Of a stretch of DNA of 64,000 nucleotides, positions 6,961 through 13,297 are shown piece after piece; within the stretch, counting starts at the first letter, position 1; each line of letters starts with the position of its first letter. The notes below the pieces were generated by a model that was not told the origin of the DNA, did no database searches, and saw only the letters and a list, made by a program, of their open reading frames with translations. This DNA comes from a virus. The DNA lies in IMG/VR virus record IMGVR_UViG_3300042881_003808, positions 1 through 64,000 of that record. The stretch is one strand, 5' to 3'. A program made the translations under genes and the position numbers.

Positions 6961-7226
6961 ACGCCAGACAACGTAGACGACTTAGACGTCAATATCCTTA
7001 CCTTGTGATAAGTCGTTTTCGCGACTATGGTTCATATGTTGAAGCCTGGGAGTATCTAGCCAATCGTTACGGCATAGGCCGATTGCAGCCTCAAAATAGA
7101 AACGATGCAGCATGGCATGAAGAATTTGATACCAATGAGTTGGATCTTGACAACTGGCAGTTTGCAGTGAAATGGCACTTTAGGCATTCGCTTGATGCCA
7201 TGGAGTTTGCATTGAGGTGGTCGTGA
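6957..7226 (+). CDS. LRWS-array protein 3
   Basis: 89 residues from GTG 6957. The N-terminus is strongly basic (RQRRRLRRQYP). The C-terminal module WHFRHSLDAMEFALRWS matches its neighbours. Its terminal TTGAGGTGGTCGTGA supplies Shine-Dalgarno GAGG and the GTG of protein 4. Confidence 0.7.
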   Translation: MNARQRRRLRRQYPYLVISRFRDYGSYVEAWEYLANRYGIGRLQPQNRNDAAWHEEFDTNELDLDNWQFAVKWHFRHSLDAMEFALRWS

Positions 7227-7525
7227 CAGTATTAGATCGCGAACAATTTATCAAACATTGGAACGCAGTAAAGCCCGGGCTGGGAGACCCCGGCAGTGGT
7301 CTATGGGCCTATGAGCACAGCTCAGGAATTCGCTGTCAGTGGTTTGTGTCAGTATCTCCAATTAGAGTATCTATCGCTAATGAAACCAAAACCAAGTTTT
7401 GGGCATGGTGTAGACGGAATTGTGCCAGTGGTATGTCCTGTTACAGCGCCAGTGACAAAGAAGAGTGGTGGGGATTCAGTGATCGGCAAGAAATGACTTG
7501 GTGGTTGTTGAGGTGGTCATGTTAA
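7223..7525 (+). CDS. LRWS-array protein 4
   Basis: 100 residues from GTG 7223. Module visible: FWAWCRRNC, then EEWWGFSDRQEMTWWLLRWSC. Here the usual TGA has become TGT and translation runs one codon further to TAA (7523-7525), adding a Cys. The GAGG and following ATG (7519) for the next gene are nevertheless kept. Confidence 0.7.
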   Translation: MTVLDREQFIKHWNAVKPGLGDPGSGLWAYEHSSGIRCQWFVSVSPIRVSIANETKTKFWAWCRRNCASGMSCYSASDKEEWWGFSDRQEMTWWLLRWSC

Positions 7526-7833
7526 GTAAGTTAGAAAAAATATGGTGGTTCTTTGTTCCCTGGATCGAAGTCAATGTAAAATGGCCTTCGGGTCCTATAG
7601 CGGTGGGATACGCGGATCCAAGGTGGTATGATGTTGGTGCTAGACGTGTTGAAGTGCCCAGTGCAGATCCAAATGATCACTATCGTCCGTTCATGGAACA
7701 ATGGATAGGCCGCCAAGGACCAGACTGGCAGTGGTACATGGCCAATAATGATGCAGCAGAAAATCGTTTGACAATTCGCATGCGTAAAAAATACGCAATC
7801 TATGCGAGTCATATTGCTATAATGTGGAACTAG
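7519..7833 (+). CDS. LRWS-array member 5, diverged C-terminus
   Basis: 104 residues from ATG 7519 inside the end of protein 4. Aromatic-rich N-terminus (IWWFFVPWIEVNVKW). The C-terminus (LTIRMRKKYAIYASHIAIMWN) keeps the spacing and the Trp of the motif but not LRWS, so it is the most diverged member or a different gene caught in the array. Next start is GTG 7833 in a TAGTG junction. Confidence 0.6.
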   Translation: MLSKLEKIWWFFVPWIEVNVKWPSGPIAVGYADPRWYDVGARRVEVPSADPNDHYRPFMEQWIGRQGPDWQWYMANNDAAENRLTIRMRKKYAIYASHIAIMWN

Positions 7834-8081
7834 TGACCAAATCTAGCCGACTTGATCACAGCAATCCATTAAGCAGGCCTTATCCAGTGAGATTGGCCGA
7901 GCAGGGCTTTGTGCATGTTGTGCCCATGCGCATGAGTATTGAACCATACAATTTGGATGATGTCCATTACTGGTTGAACGATCATGGACAAAGTGTTAAA
8001 ATAGACTACATAATCAGCAACTGGTCGGTGTATTTTAAAAATCCAACCATTGCCACACTGTTTGCTCTTAAATGGAGTTAG
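7833..8081 (+). CDS. LRWS-array protein 6 (last member)
   Basis: 82 residues from GTG 7833 (GTG 7824 is in frame and would add three residues). It ends YFKNPTIATLFALKWS, the array motif, but with codons AAA TGG AGT TAG, so the embedded ribosome-binding site is gone. No overlapping gene follows; the G of the stop codon is base 1 of the tRNA. It acts as an internal control for the dual-coding reading of the other junctions. Confidence 0.65.
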   Translation: MTKSSRLDHSNPLSRPYPVRLAEQGFVHVVPMRMSIEPYNLDDVHYWLNDHGQSVKIDYIISNWSVYFKNPTIATLFALKWS

Positions 8082-8157
8082 GGCCGGAAGCATATTAGGT
8101 ATATGCGTCCGACTCATAATCGGGGGATAGAGAGTTCGAATCTCTCCCGGCCCACCA
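8081..8157 (+). tRNA. tRNA-CAU (Ile2 or elongator Met), CCA encoded
   Basis: Perfect 7-bp acceptor stem (GGGCCGG/CCGGCCC), 4-bp D stem, anticodon stem with one T-G pair, loop CTCATAA with anticodon CAT, 5-bp T stem with TTCGAAT loop, then ACCA. G1-C72 pairing excludes the initiator. The loop context CGACTCATAATCG resembles tRNA-Ile2, whose C34 is changed to lysidine to read AUA; AUA codons appear common in these genes. Oddities: A instead of U at position 8 and T at position 21. Base 1 is shared with the preceding gene's stop codon. Confidence 0.9.
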
Positions 8158-8163
8158 AACATC

Positions 8164-8556
8164 ATGGAATCTGAATATCCTAATCTTGAGTATGATGTTG
8201 AAGGCTGTGACTGGATCTGTGCCAAGATTCGCAGCAATACTTCCTATGCTCAGAACTTCTATGCGGCTCTGTGCAACAATGAGTTCCAACGCAATGAAGT
8301 CTGGCCCATACTAAAAGATCAAACCTGGGGATGCACCTGGCGGTATGCTGGAGGTATCGTGGCTCATATTCGTCAGGAAGGTGACTACATAGACTGGTAT
8401 TGTTCGGGCATCCGCAGAGGCATGATGTTGAGTGATTCTGAGGCTGAACAAGACCATAATAATAACTTTGTCAGCGAAGGACTAATCACAGATGAAGTCC
8501 GGCAGGATCTGCTGCGTATAGGCTGGGTGCCTGTTGGCTCCACAGGTCAAGGTTGA
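8164..8556 (+). CDS. hypothetical protein, phage-conserved type
   Basis: 130 residues starting 7 nt after the tRNA. A central segment (GGIVAHIRQEGDYIDWYCSG) and a C-terminal one (TDEVRQDLLRIGWVPV) resemble small proteins I recall from other environmental phages; no function is known. Its TGA (8554-8556) lies inside the next promoter's -35 box. Confidence 0.65.
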   Translation: MESEYPNLEYDVEGCDWICAKIRSNTSYAQNFYAALCNNEFQRNEVWPILKDQTWGCTWRYAGGIVAHIRQEGDYIDWYCSGIRRGMMLSDSEAEQDHNNNFVSEGLITDEVRQDLLRIGWVPVGSTGQG

Positions 8557-8581
8557 CCAAATAATCCCCAGACCGTATAAT
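8553..8581 (+). promoter_or_regulatory. TTGACC-family promoter placing ATG at +1
   Basis: TTGACC (8553-8558) includes the upstream stop codon. 17-nt spacer, TATAAT (8576-8581), then six bases to ATG 8588. The predicted transcript would start at or next to the A of the ATG, i.e. be leaderless. Confidence 0.8.
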
Positions 8582-8587
8582 TACGGT

Positions 8588-8746
8588 ATGAAAACAAAAA
8601 TCACACTACCAAAACCCCGCAATTTGGTCGCTAAAAACGATCACAATCGCGCGGTTCGTCACCGTGATGCTACACAGTATCAGCGGCATTCCAAGCACAG
8701 AAATCGTGGGTTAGTCAGCACTTACCTAGTGCAGGTTGACCAATAA
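8588..8746 (+). CDS. small basic protein, weak ArfA-like tail
   Basis: 52 residues from ATG 8588, which has no Shine-Dalgarno and sits at the predicted transcription start. Very basic, with an N-terminal KITLPKPRN motif that I recall in many small phage proteins. The tail YQRHSKHRNRG resembles the YxRxxKHxNRG end of the ribosome-rescue factor ArfA; this is a weak by-eye similarity. VDQ-stop overlaps the following promoter's -35. Confidence 0.55.
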   Translation: MKTKITLPKPRNLVAKNDHNRAVRHRDATQYQRHSKHRNRGLVSTYLVQVDQ

Positions 8747-8764
8747 TTTCCGTTTCTATATAAT
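8736..8764 (+). promoter_or_regulatory. TTGACC-family promoter
   Basis: TTGACC (8736-8741), 17-nt spacer, TATAAT (8759-8764), then the GTACAGTAAACAACAAGGAG leader shared with the promoters at 9165 and 9386. -35 to ATG distance is 60 nt. Confidence 0.85.
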
Positions 8765-8795
8765 AGCAGTACAGTAAACAACAAGGAGCCACAGT

Positions 8796-8966
8796 ATGTC
8801 TAAGAAACACTTTGAACTGCTCGCCCACTATATTTCAACCATGCTTGATCCACACTGCCGTTTGAATGCTGCTGTGGCAGTGGCATCGGCCTGCAAAGCA
8901 GCCAACCCCAAATTCAACGAGCAGCGATTCTTTGCTGCCTGCAACATCAACACAACCGAGGCCTAA
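8796..8966 (+). CDS. small phage protein (RF..AC type)
   Basis: 56 residues from ATG 8796 behind AAGGAG. It matches a frequent small phage protein layout: HFELLAHYI, then RLNAAVAVASACKAANPKFNEQRFFAAC. Function unknown. Stop and next ATG are 1 nt apart. Confidence 0.65.
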   Translation: MSKKHFELLAHYISTMLDPHCRLNAAVAVASACKAANPKFNEQRFFAACNINTTEA

Positions 8967-8967
8967 C

Positions 8968-9168
8968 ATGAGCTATCGTGTGTTCAAACATGGCCAGGAG
9001 CATGGCCCACGCCAGGGCTTGGAAGGTCCATTTCATTATCCCAATGGCAGAGTACTGTACTATGATCCAAGAGCCGGAGAGTACTGGGATCCTAGGACTG
9101 ACTTCTACGTACCTGCGGACGAAGTAGCAGATCTACAGAACAGTATCTTTGACTTGGTCCGCGGTTGA
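8968..9168 (+). CDS. small hypothetical protein
   Basis: 66 residues; ATG 8968 directly follows the previous stop. Rich in Gly, Pro and aromatic residues (GPFHYPNGRVLYYDPRAGEY). Its stop TGA (9166-9168) is within the next promoter's -35. Function unknown. Confidence 0.6.
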   Translation: MSYRVFKHGQEHGPRQGLEGPFHYPNGRVLYYDPRAGEYWDPRTDFYVPADEVADLQNSIFDLVRG

Positions 9169-9193
9169 CCAAAAAATACCCATTTGTTATACT
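9165..9193 (+). promoter_or_regulatory. TTGACC-family promoter
   Basis: TTGACC (9165-9170) overlapping the upstream stop, 17-nt spacer, TATACT (9188-9193). Sequence through the leader is almost identical to the promoter at 9386, which points to a recent duplication. Confidence 0.85.
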
Positions 9194-9224
9194 ATTGGTA
9201 CAGTAACTATCAAGGAGTAGCAAA

Positions 9225-9389
9225 ATGCGTAATCGAATGATTGTTGCACAATTTGTAACTACCGATAATGTTAAAGTTACAATCTGCAAACCCAACAAAG
9301 CACCAAAGCATAAAATTCCGGGTAGTAGGCATTTAGGTAAAAGCGACAGTGCTGTTGCAAAATTCACAGGCCGCTACAATCACGCTTGA
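9225..9389 (+). CDS. small basic protein
   Basis: 54 residues from ATG 9225 behind AAGGAG. Basic (CKPNKAPKHKIPGSRHLGKS). It is a one-gene unit between two near-identical promoters; its stop lies in the second -35. Unknown function. Confidence 0.6.
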   Translation: MRNRMIVAQFVTTDNVKVTICKPNKAPKHKIPGSRHLGKSDSAVAKFTGRYNHA

Positions 9390-9414
9390 CCAAAAAATAC
9401 CCATTTGCTATAAT
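9386..9414 (+). promoter_or_regulatory. TTGACC-family promoter
   Basis: TTGACC (9386-9391) containing the stop of the previous gene, 17-nt spacer, TATAAT (9409-9414), leader ATTGGTACAGTA then AAGGAG before ATG 9444. It begins a run of overlapping small genes extending to 13214. Confidence 0.85.
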
Positions 9415-9443
9415 ATTGGTACAGTAAAAACAAGGAGCAAACA

Positions 9444-9698
9444 ATGCAAGAAAGTGTTAGTCAAGAGCAACTGATGCGTTTGTTAAAAGGGCCGCAGTTT
9501 GATCGTGGCCGTCATGGTAGCTTGTGGGATCGTGGCTCGGCAGACAGTTATTACGGTCGTCCGCGTGGTCCGCATTGGTGGCCGCAAGGTACCGGCAACG
9601 GCGAAAAAATCGAAGACCTTACTGCCGAAGAACGTGCAGAATATTTGGCAGGTTATGAGCACAATGACCAATTTGGTGACAAGAAAAGGTGGGATTGA
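9444..9698 (+). CDS. small conserved-type phage protein
   Basis: 84 residues with an RGSADSYYGRPRGPHWW core and an LTAEERAEYLAGY helix followed by GDKKRWD. I recall this layout from proteins in unrelated phages; no function is established. First gene of the operon after the promoter at 9386. Confidence 0.7.
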   Translation: MQESVSQEQLMRLLKGPQFDRGRHGSLWDRGSADSYYGRPRGPHWWPQGTGNGEKIEDLTAEERAEYLAGYEHNDQFGDKKRWD

Positions 9699-9699
9699 T

Positions 9700-9912
9700 A
9701 TGGGCAAAATGAAAAACCTAGCAATAGACATCATGCGCATGGCAGAGCAGATTGGCGATCCTTGGGGATTCTCAGATGAAACCGCTGACTACATTGCCAT
9801 GAACCTGCAGATCAGTACCGCAGAAGTGCAGGCTGTACTAGACATGGCAGTGCCAAAAGAATATGCTGAACAATCAGCTGACCAGGACGCAGATTACTAC
9901 GGGAGAGCATAA
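9700..9912 (+). CDS. small hypothetical protein
   Basis: 70 residues from ATG 9700, 1 nt after the previous stop. Helical, acidic C-terminus. A segment (DYIAMNLQISTAEVQAVLDM) resembles a short helix-turn-helix-like hairpin, but this is not secure. TAATG junction with the next gene. Confidence 0.6.
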   Translation: MGKMKNLAIDIMRMAEQIGDPWGFSDETADYIAMNLQISTAEVQAVLDMAVPKEYAEQSADQDADYYGRA

Positions 9913-10076
9913 TGGAAAACTTTCTTATCAGTGTAGAGTACGATCCGGTGTCGGGCTCATACATGGCCAACTTTTATCAAGGACAGAGTATTTTGCTAGG
10001 CGCCACTAACTATCATGACGCGGTGCTTGAAGCTGACATGCTGGAACCCGAAAACTACGAAGTGGGGTATAACTAA
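9912..10076 (+). CDS. small hypothetical protein
   Basis: 54 residues from ATG 9912 in a TAATG overlap. Beta-rich start (NFLISVEYDPVSGSYMANFY) then an acidic helix. The layout resembles small HicB-like half-domains, but it is too short to call. Confidence 0.55.
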   Translation: MENFLISVEYDPVSGSYMANFYQGQSILLGATNYHDAVLEADMLEPENYEVGYN

Positions 10077-10249
10077 TGGATCGCTTGGAAATTCTAGCCA
10101 ACGAAATCGCACTGCTTAGTAACTCCAGTATTGAACGTCTGGCTTTTATTCTCGCAGAAGACTACAATCCTAGAGCCAATGTGCTAGAACAACAACTTAA
10201 TCATGCTATGTTTGATCAAGCAGTATCACAACTGCCAGGTATGGAATAA
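10076..10249 (+). CDS. small helical protein
   Basis: 57 residues, with TAATG overlaps at both ends. Acidic and helical (DRLEILANEIALLSNSSIER). Unknown function. Confidence 0.6.
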   Translation: MDRLEILANEIALLSNSSIERLAFILAEDYNPRANVLEQQLNHAMFDQAVSQLPGME

Positions 10250-10449
10250 TGAACGGAATCGTTTATGTGCTAGTAGCCTGGGTCACAGCATCTGGTCAGG
10301 CCATGAATCTTCCCAATGGCGACATTCGGGCCTATCATCTCACTGCCGCAGACTGTGAACTAGAACGTCTTAGAGTGCAACGAATTGACAATCATGGCTT
10401 ATGGAACTTTCAATGTGTAAAGGTAAATGAAGAAAATGCCAGTAGATAA
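10249..10449 (+). CDS. small hypothetical protein
   Basis: 66 residues. Starts with a hydrophobic stretch (GIVYVLVAWVTASGQAM) that could be a signal peptide or a short membrane anchor, followed by two Cys in a soluble part. Periplasmic location is possible but unproven. Confidence 0.55.
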   Translation: MNGIVYVLVAWVTASGQAMNLPNGDIRAYHLTAADCELERLRVQRIDNHGLWNFQCVKVNEENASR

Positions 10450-10675
10450 TAAACTTGATCAGTGGGAAGAAGCAGGCCAGGTGCTGCGTGAATTCAGCCG
10501 AGCCTGCAGACAGAGTAACAGTGGCTATGCTTACGAAGCAGGCTGGATGGTTAGTACAGTGCAGCGACTATTAATGAGCTTGCCCGCAGAACAGTTTGAG
10601 ACTGAACTTGACATGCTGCGCAGCCAAACACATCAACTTGAGGCCACTGCTATCGTGGCCAAACTCACAGGATAA
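10427..10675 (+). CDS. small helical protein
   Basis: 82 residues from ATG 10427, or 79 from ATG 10436; both lie inside the end of the previous gene. Acidic and helical. No motif recognised. Confidence 0.6.
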   Translation: MKKMPVDNKLDQWEEAGQVLREFSRACRQSNSGYAYEAGWMVSTVQRLLMSLPAEQFETELDMLRSQTHQLEATAIVAKLTG

Positions 10676-10677
10676 CC

Positions 10678-10914
10678 ATGAACAAATTGCTAGTAGACGA
10701 ACTTGCTAGTCAGGCCACAGATGACATCCTAGGCGTGCCGGTTCTGGATAGATATCGATTTGCCGAACTAATTATACGCCGTTGTGTGGATGTGATTGAT
10801 AAAGAATATCAAAAGACTCCTGAACGAGATTTATTTGACGCTGGTTGGGAAGGTGCCCTGGCCTTTGCGCAGGAAGTTGTGTTTACTGAGTTTGATCTGG
10901 AGTTTGAGGAATGA
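10678..10914 (+). CDS. small hypothetical protein
   Basis: 78 residues, very acidic C-terminus (FTEFDLEFEE). Start is 2 nt after the previous stop and its stop overlaps the next ATG. A repeated style of acidic helical protein in this operon; unknown function. Confidence 0.6.
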   Translation: MNKLLVDELASQATDDILGVPVLDRYRFAELIIRRCVDVIDKEYQKTPERDLFDAGWEGALAFAQEVVFTEFDLEFEE

Positions 10915-11192
10915 ACGAACGAATTAAACAACTTGCCGAACAGGCTGGTATTGAGTTACCAGACAGTTCAGCATACAATGGTCATATCTACAGGAACAGT
11001 CTTGAACGGTTCGCTCAGCTGCTAGAGAAAGACATCGAAGCCCAGCATTTCAGTTCAGGTTATATCGCCGGACAATCGGATGGCATCAAGGAAACTGTAA
11101 AGCAATGTTTGTTCTTATGCGATCAAGTTGACCTAGTAGGTGCCGACGATTGTATTGATAATATCAAAGACCATTTTGGAATTCAAGAGTGA
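10911..11192 (+). CDS. small phage protein (MNERIKQLAEQAG type)
   Basis: 93 residues. The opening NERIKQLAEQAGIE is common in small phage proteins, followed by a helical LERFAQLLEKDIEAQ. Several Cys near the end. Overlaps the next GTG start. Function unknown. Confidence 0.65.
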   Translation: MNERIKQLAEQAGIELPDSSAYNGHIYRNSLERFAQLLEKDIEAQHFSSGYIAGQSDGIKETVKQCLFLCDQVDLVGADDCIDNIKDHFGIQE

Positions 11193-11860
11193 TACCACCA
11201 GTGACTGTTTACAAGAATCTTGTGCCCGAGTCAGTGAGAACTGGTCTCCAGGCATGGTTCGAAGAACCGGACCAACTCACTGATAGTAGACCCGACTGTG
11301 TGAGCAAAGCACCAAAATGGAACCAGGAGAATTGGCCACGACATCTCTTGGAACCAGTGATACGCTATGTGCATTCTGATGCATATGAAGTTGAAATGGT
11401 GCAGTTTTTCCACAACCTTACCAGCAGGTTCGGTGTGCATGTTGACAGCGGTCTAGGTGAACAACATCAACGCATCTATCAAGGAGTGATCATTCCATTG
11501 GCAGTTGAGGGAGACATTGGAACTGTGTTTTTCCAAAACTTTTGGACTGCTAGATGCAGCAAGTTTACCAAAAAAACTCAGCCCACACAGGATCTTTACC
11601 AGCCCAATGGTGAACTAAGAAATCAAGTGGTTTCAGATTACCAACAGGTTCAGGGTTATTCTGGTCGACCTTTTAATCAGAATGTCTATAATAGATACTT
11701 GCAGCATGTTGATTATGATGATTTAGAAGGCCTAGAGTTTGACTGCTATGTGCCTTGGATACCGGGTGATGTGATTGTGTTTCCAAGAGAACAACTGCAT
11801 GCTGCTAGCTCGGGTCCTTTGCCTAAATTAGGTGTTTCAATTTTTACCAATAGAAAATGA
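11189..11860 (+). CDS. 2OG-Fe(II) oxygenase-like protein
   Basis: 223 residues from GTG 11189 (overlaps the previous stop). A probable double-stranded beta-helix oxygenase: H84-V-D86 gives the HxD iron ligand pair, H204 in PREQLHAASS is the distal His, and the C-terminal strand KLGVSIFTNRK follows. Such enzymes hydroxylate small molecules, proteins or nucleic acids using 2-oxoglutarate. Substrate unknown. It is one of at least four oxygenase-like genes in this window. It lies within the run of small genes, not near the carbohydrate or sulfotransferase genes. Confidence 0.65.
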   Translation: MIPPVTVYKNLVPESVRTGLQAWFEEPDQLTDSRPDCVSKAPKWNQENWPRHLLEPVIRYVHSDAYEVEMVQFFHNLTSRFGVHVDSGLGEQHQRIYQGVIIPLAVEGDIGTVFFQNFWTARCSKFTKKTQPTQDLYQPNGELRNQVVSDYQQVQGYSGRPFNQNVYNRYLQHVDYDDLEGLEFDCYVPWIPGDVIVFPREQLHAASSGPLPKLGVSIFTNRK

Positions 11861-12201
11861 GCACAGATACAATTGCATTGATGTGGGACTGCTACGGACT
11901 AGAGTCGGCGGTGAACATCAGCGACATTGATAAAAAACGCACCTGGGCAGTTCTCCGGGGCGAGGAGTCAAAAAACCTACCCGTGCCACCTAATCTACTG
12001 CATTGGAAATTACGAGCACAGTACAATCCGCAACGCCATTATGAAATCTATGTGATCACAGTGCAACAGGGCATAACAGTAGATGACATTCGGGAGGCCT
12101 TTGATGCTTCACCGCAGCACATGGCCGAGACCATACGACGCATAGGACATAGATTTTATGGTAACCCAATGAACCCAGATCAGGTGAAAATAACATCATG
12201 A
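11857..12201 (+). CDS. hypothetical protein, phage-conserved type
   Basis: 114 residues. Overlaps both neighbours by 4 nt. The sequence LHWKLRAQYNPQRHYEIYVI followed by TVDDIREAFDASPQ resembles proteins I have seen in other phages; no function known. Confidence 0.6.
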   Translation: MSTDTIALMWDCYGLESAVNISDIDKKRTWAVLRGEESKNLPVPPNLLHWKLRAQYNPQRHYEIYVITVQQGITVDDIREAFDASPQHMAETIRRIGHRFYGNPMNPDQVKITS

Positions 12202-12404
12202 ACGCTAGACCTATCACTGGTGATCTTGGTACCAAACAACAGCAGGCCGTTGATGGTCCATATGGACCTCCCATGCAAAAGTTTGACTGTCAAGGTTGTG
12301 CTAGAACTTACTTTGACACAGGTTTGTATTTTTATGGTGTAAGTTCTACTAGGTGTATATGGTGTAGTAAATTTCCCAAACCCAGTGTGAAAAAGGACAA
12401 GTAA
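12198..12404 (+). CDS. small zinc-ribbon-like protein
   Basis: 68 residues with two CxxC pairs, CQGC and CIWC, spaced about 25 residues apart, a typical zinc-ribbon layout. Basic C-terminus (KPSVKKDK). A nucleic-acid-binding or protein-adaptor role is inferred only from the fold. Confidence 0.65.
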   Translation: MNARPITGDLGTKQQQAVDGPYGPPMQKFDCQGCARTYFDTGLYFYGVSSTRCIWCSKFPKPSVKKDK

Positions 12405-12776
12405 ATGGGACTGGACATGTATGCGTATGTGGCTTCAAAGCCATCACAGCATTGGACCGATGATCATGCATCTCGTGAAATTGCCTACTGGCGCAAGCAT
12501 CCCAATCTGCACGGTTGGATGGAAGAACTGTGGCGCAGCAAAAACACTGATCCTGCTCAGGATCCTGCATTCAATGGCATTGAACTAGAGCTGACCTGGG
12601 AAGATCTTGATCAGTTGGAGCACGACATCAAAAACAATCAATTGCCACCAACTTCAGGATTCTTTTTTGGCTCGGATGCAGATGATTATTACCGTGAGCA
12701 GGACCTAGAATTTGTGCGCAAGGCTCGAACCGAACTGTTCATGGGACTGCGAGTATTTTATAACTCAAGCTGGTAA
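12405..12776 (+). CDS. phage protein of the MGLDMY family
   Basis: 123 residues starting directly after the previous stop. The opening GLDMYAYVAS and the EIAYWRKHPNLHGWMEELW block are features I recall from a widespread phage and bacterial family of unknown function. Acidic middle and aromatic C-terminus. No catalytic motif. Confidence 0.75.
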   Translation: MGLDMYAYVASKPSQHWTDDHASREIAYWRKHPNLHGWMEELWRSKNTDPAQDPAFNGIELELTWEDLDQLEHDIKNNQLPPTSGFFFGSDADDYYREQDLEFVRKARTELFMGLRVFYNSSW

Positions 12777-12786
12777 GGAGATTGGT

Positions 12787-12915
12787 ATGAAAAATCTTGT
12801 GATAGGATTTGTTTTTGGTCTGGTAGTGGCCACAGTGGGATTCACAGGCGTGGCTCGAATTCTAGATCACGGTGTAAACAAAATCAAAACAGAGAGCAAG
12901 GAACTTGCTCAATGA
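12787..12915 (+). CDS. small single-pass membrane protein
   Basis: 42 residues from ATG 12787 behind AAGGAG. One helix (NLVIGFVFGLVVATVGFTG) then a basic, amphipathic tail. Stop overlaps next start. Function unknown. Confidence 0.6.
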   Translation: MKNLVIGFVFGLVVATVGFTGVARILDHGVNKIKTESKELAQ

Positions 12916-13214
12916 GTGACAGTTTTGATCTAGAACAGGAAATCATTCGTTGTTGGTCTGTGACCAATGACATTGGTGAAACCCTGGACGATGTGGAAAA
13001 TGCCCATATAGACGTTGATACTGCTATAGAAGCACTTAGAGCTTATCAAAAGATCTATGATCTGCGGTTCGAGCGTTGTTGGCGTAATTTTGAGCATATG
13101 AGCCAGCAAAACCGCGAACTACGCAAACGGGTGCAGGATTTGGAACTGGCTGGAGCCCAGAAAAAACTGGTAAAATCCACCGGATCCAAACAGCAAAAAA
13201 AGGTTGACCATTAA
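12912..13214 (+). CDS. coiled-coil hypothetical protein
   Basis: 100 residues, mainly helical with heptad-like spacing (FEHMSQQNRELRKRVQDLEL) and a lysine-rich tail. Last gene of the 9444-13214 run. Its final codons GTT GAC CAT TAA carry the next -35 box. Confidence 0.65.
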   Translation: MSDSFDLEQEIIRCWSVTNDIGETLDDVENAHIDVDTAIEALRAYQKIYDLRFERCWRNFEHMSQQNRELRKRVQDLELAGAQKKLVKSTGSKQQKKVDH

Positions 13215-13232
13215 ATCTCTTTTTGCTACAAT
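13204..13232 (+). promoter_or_regulatory. TTGACC-family promoter with ATG at +1
   Basis: TTGACC (13204-13209), 17-nt spacer, TACAAT (13227-13232). Six bases further an ATG (13239) opens an 8-codon peptide. Confidence 0.8.
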
Positions 13233-13238
13233 ATGGGT

Positions 13239-13265
13239 ATGCTGAGAAATTGGCATGCACTTTAA
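13239..13265 (+). CDS. possible leaderless leader peptide MLRNWHAL
   Basis: ATG CTG AGA AAT TGG CAT GCA CTT TAA begins exactly six bases after the -10 box, the same distance as at 8588, 19424 and 19806. It could be a regulatory leader peptide for the gene at 13298 or a chance frame. Confidence 0.35.
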   Translation: MLRNWHAL

Positions 13266-13297
13266 ACAACTTTATGGCTTAATAGAAAGGCAACATC

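Noticed and set aside
8081-8157. Initiator tRNA-Met
   Set aside because: G1-C72 is paired, whereas bacterial initiators have an unpaired 1:72, and the anticodon stem lacks the three G-C pairs.
12405-12776. Metabolic kinase annotation for the MGLDMY protein
   Set aside because: At 123 residues and with no nucleotide-binding motif, a kinase function is not supported.
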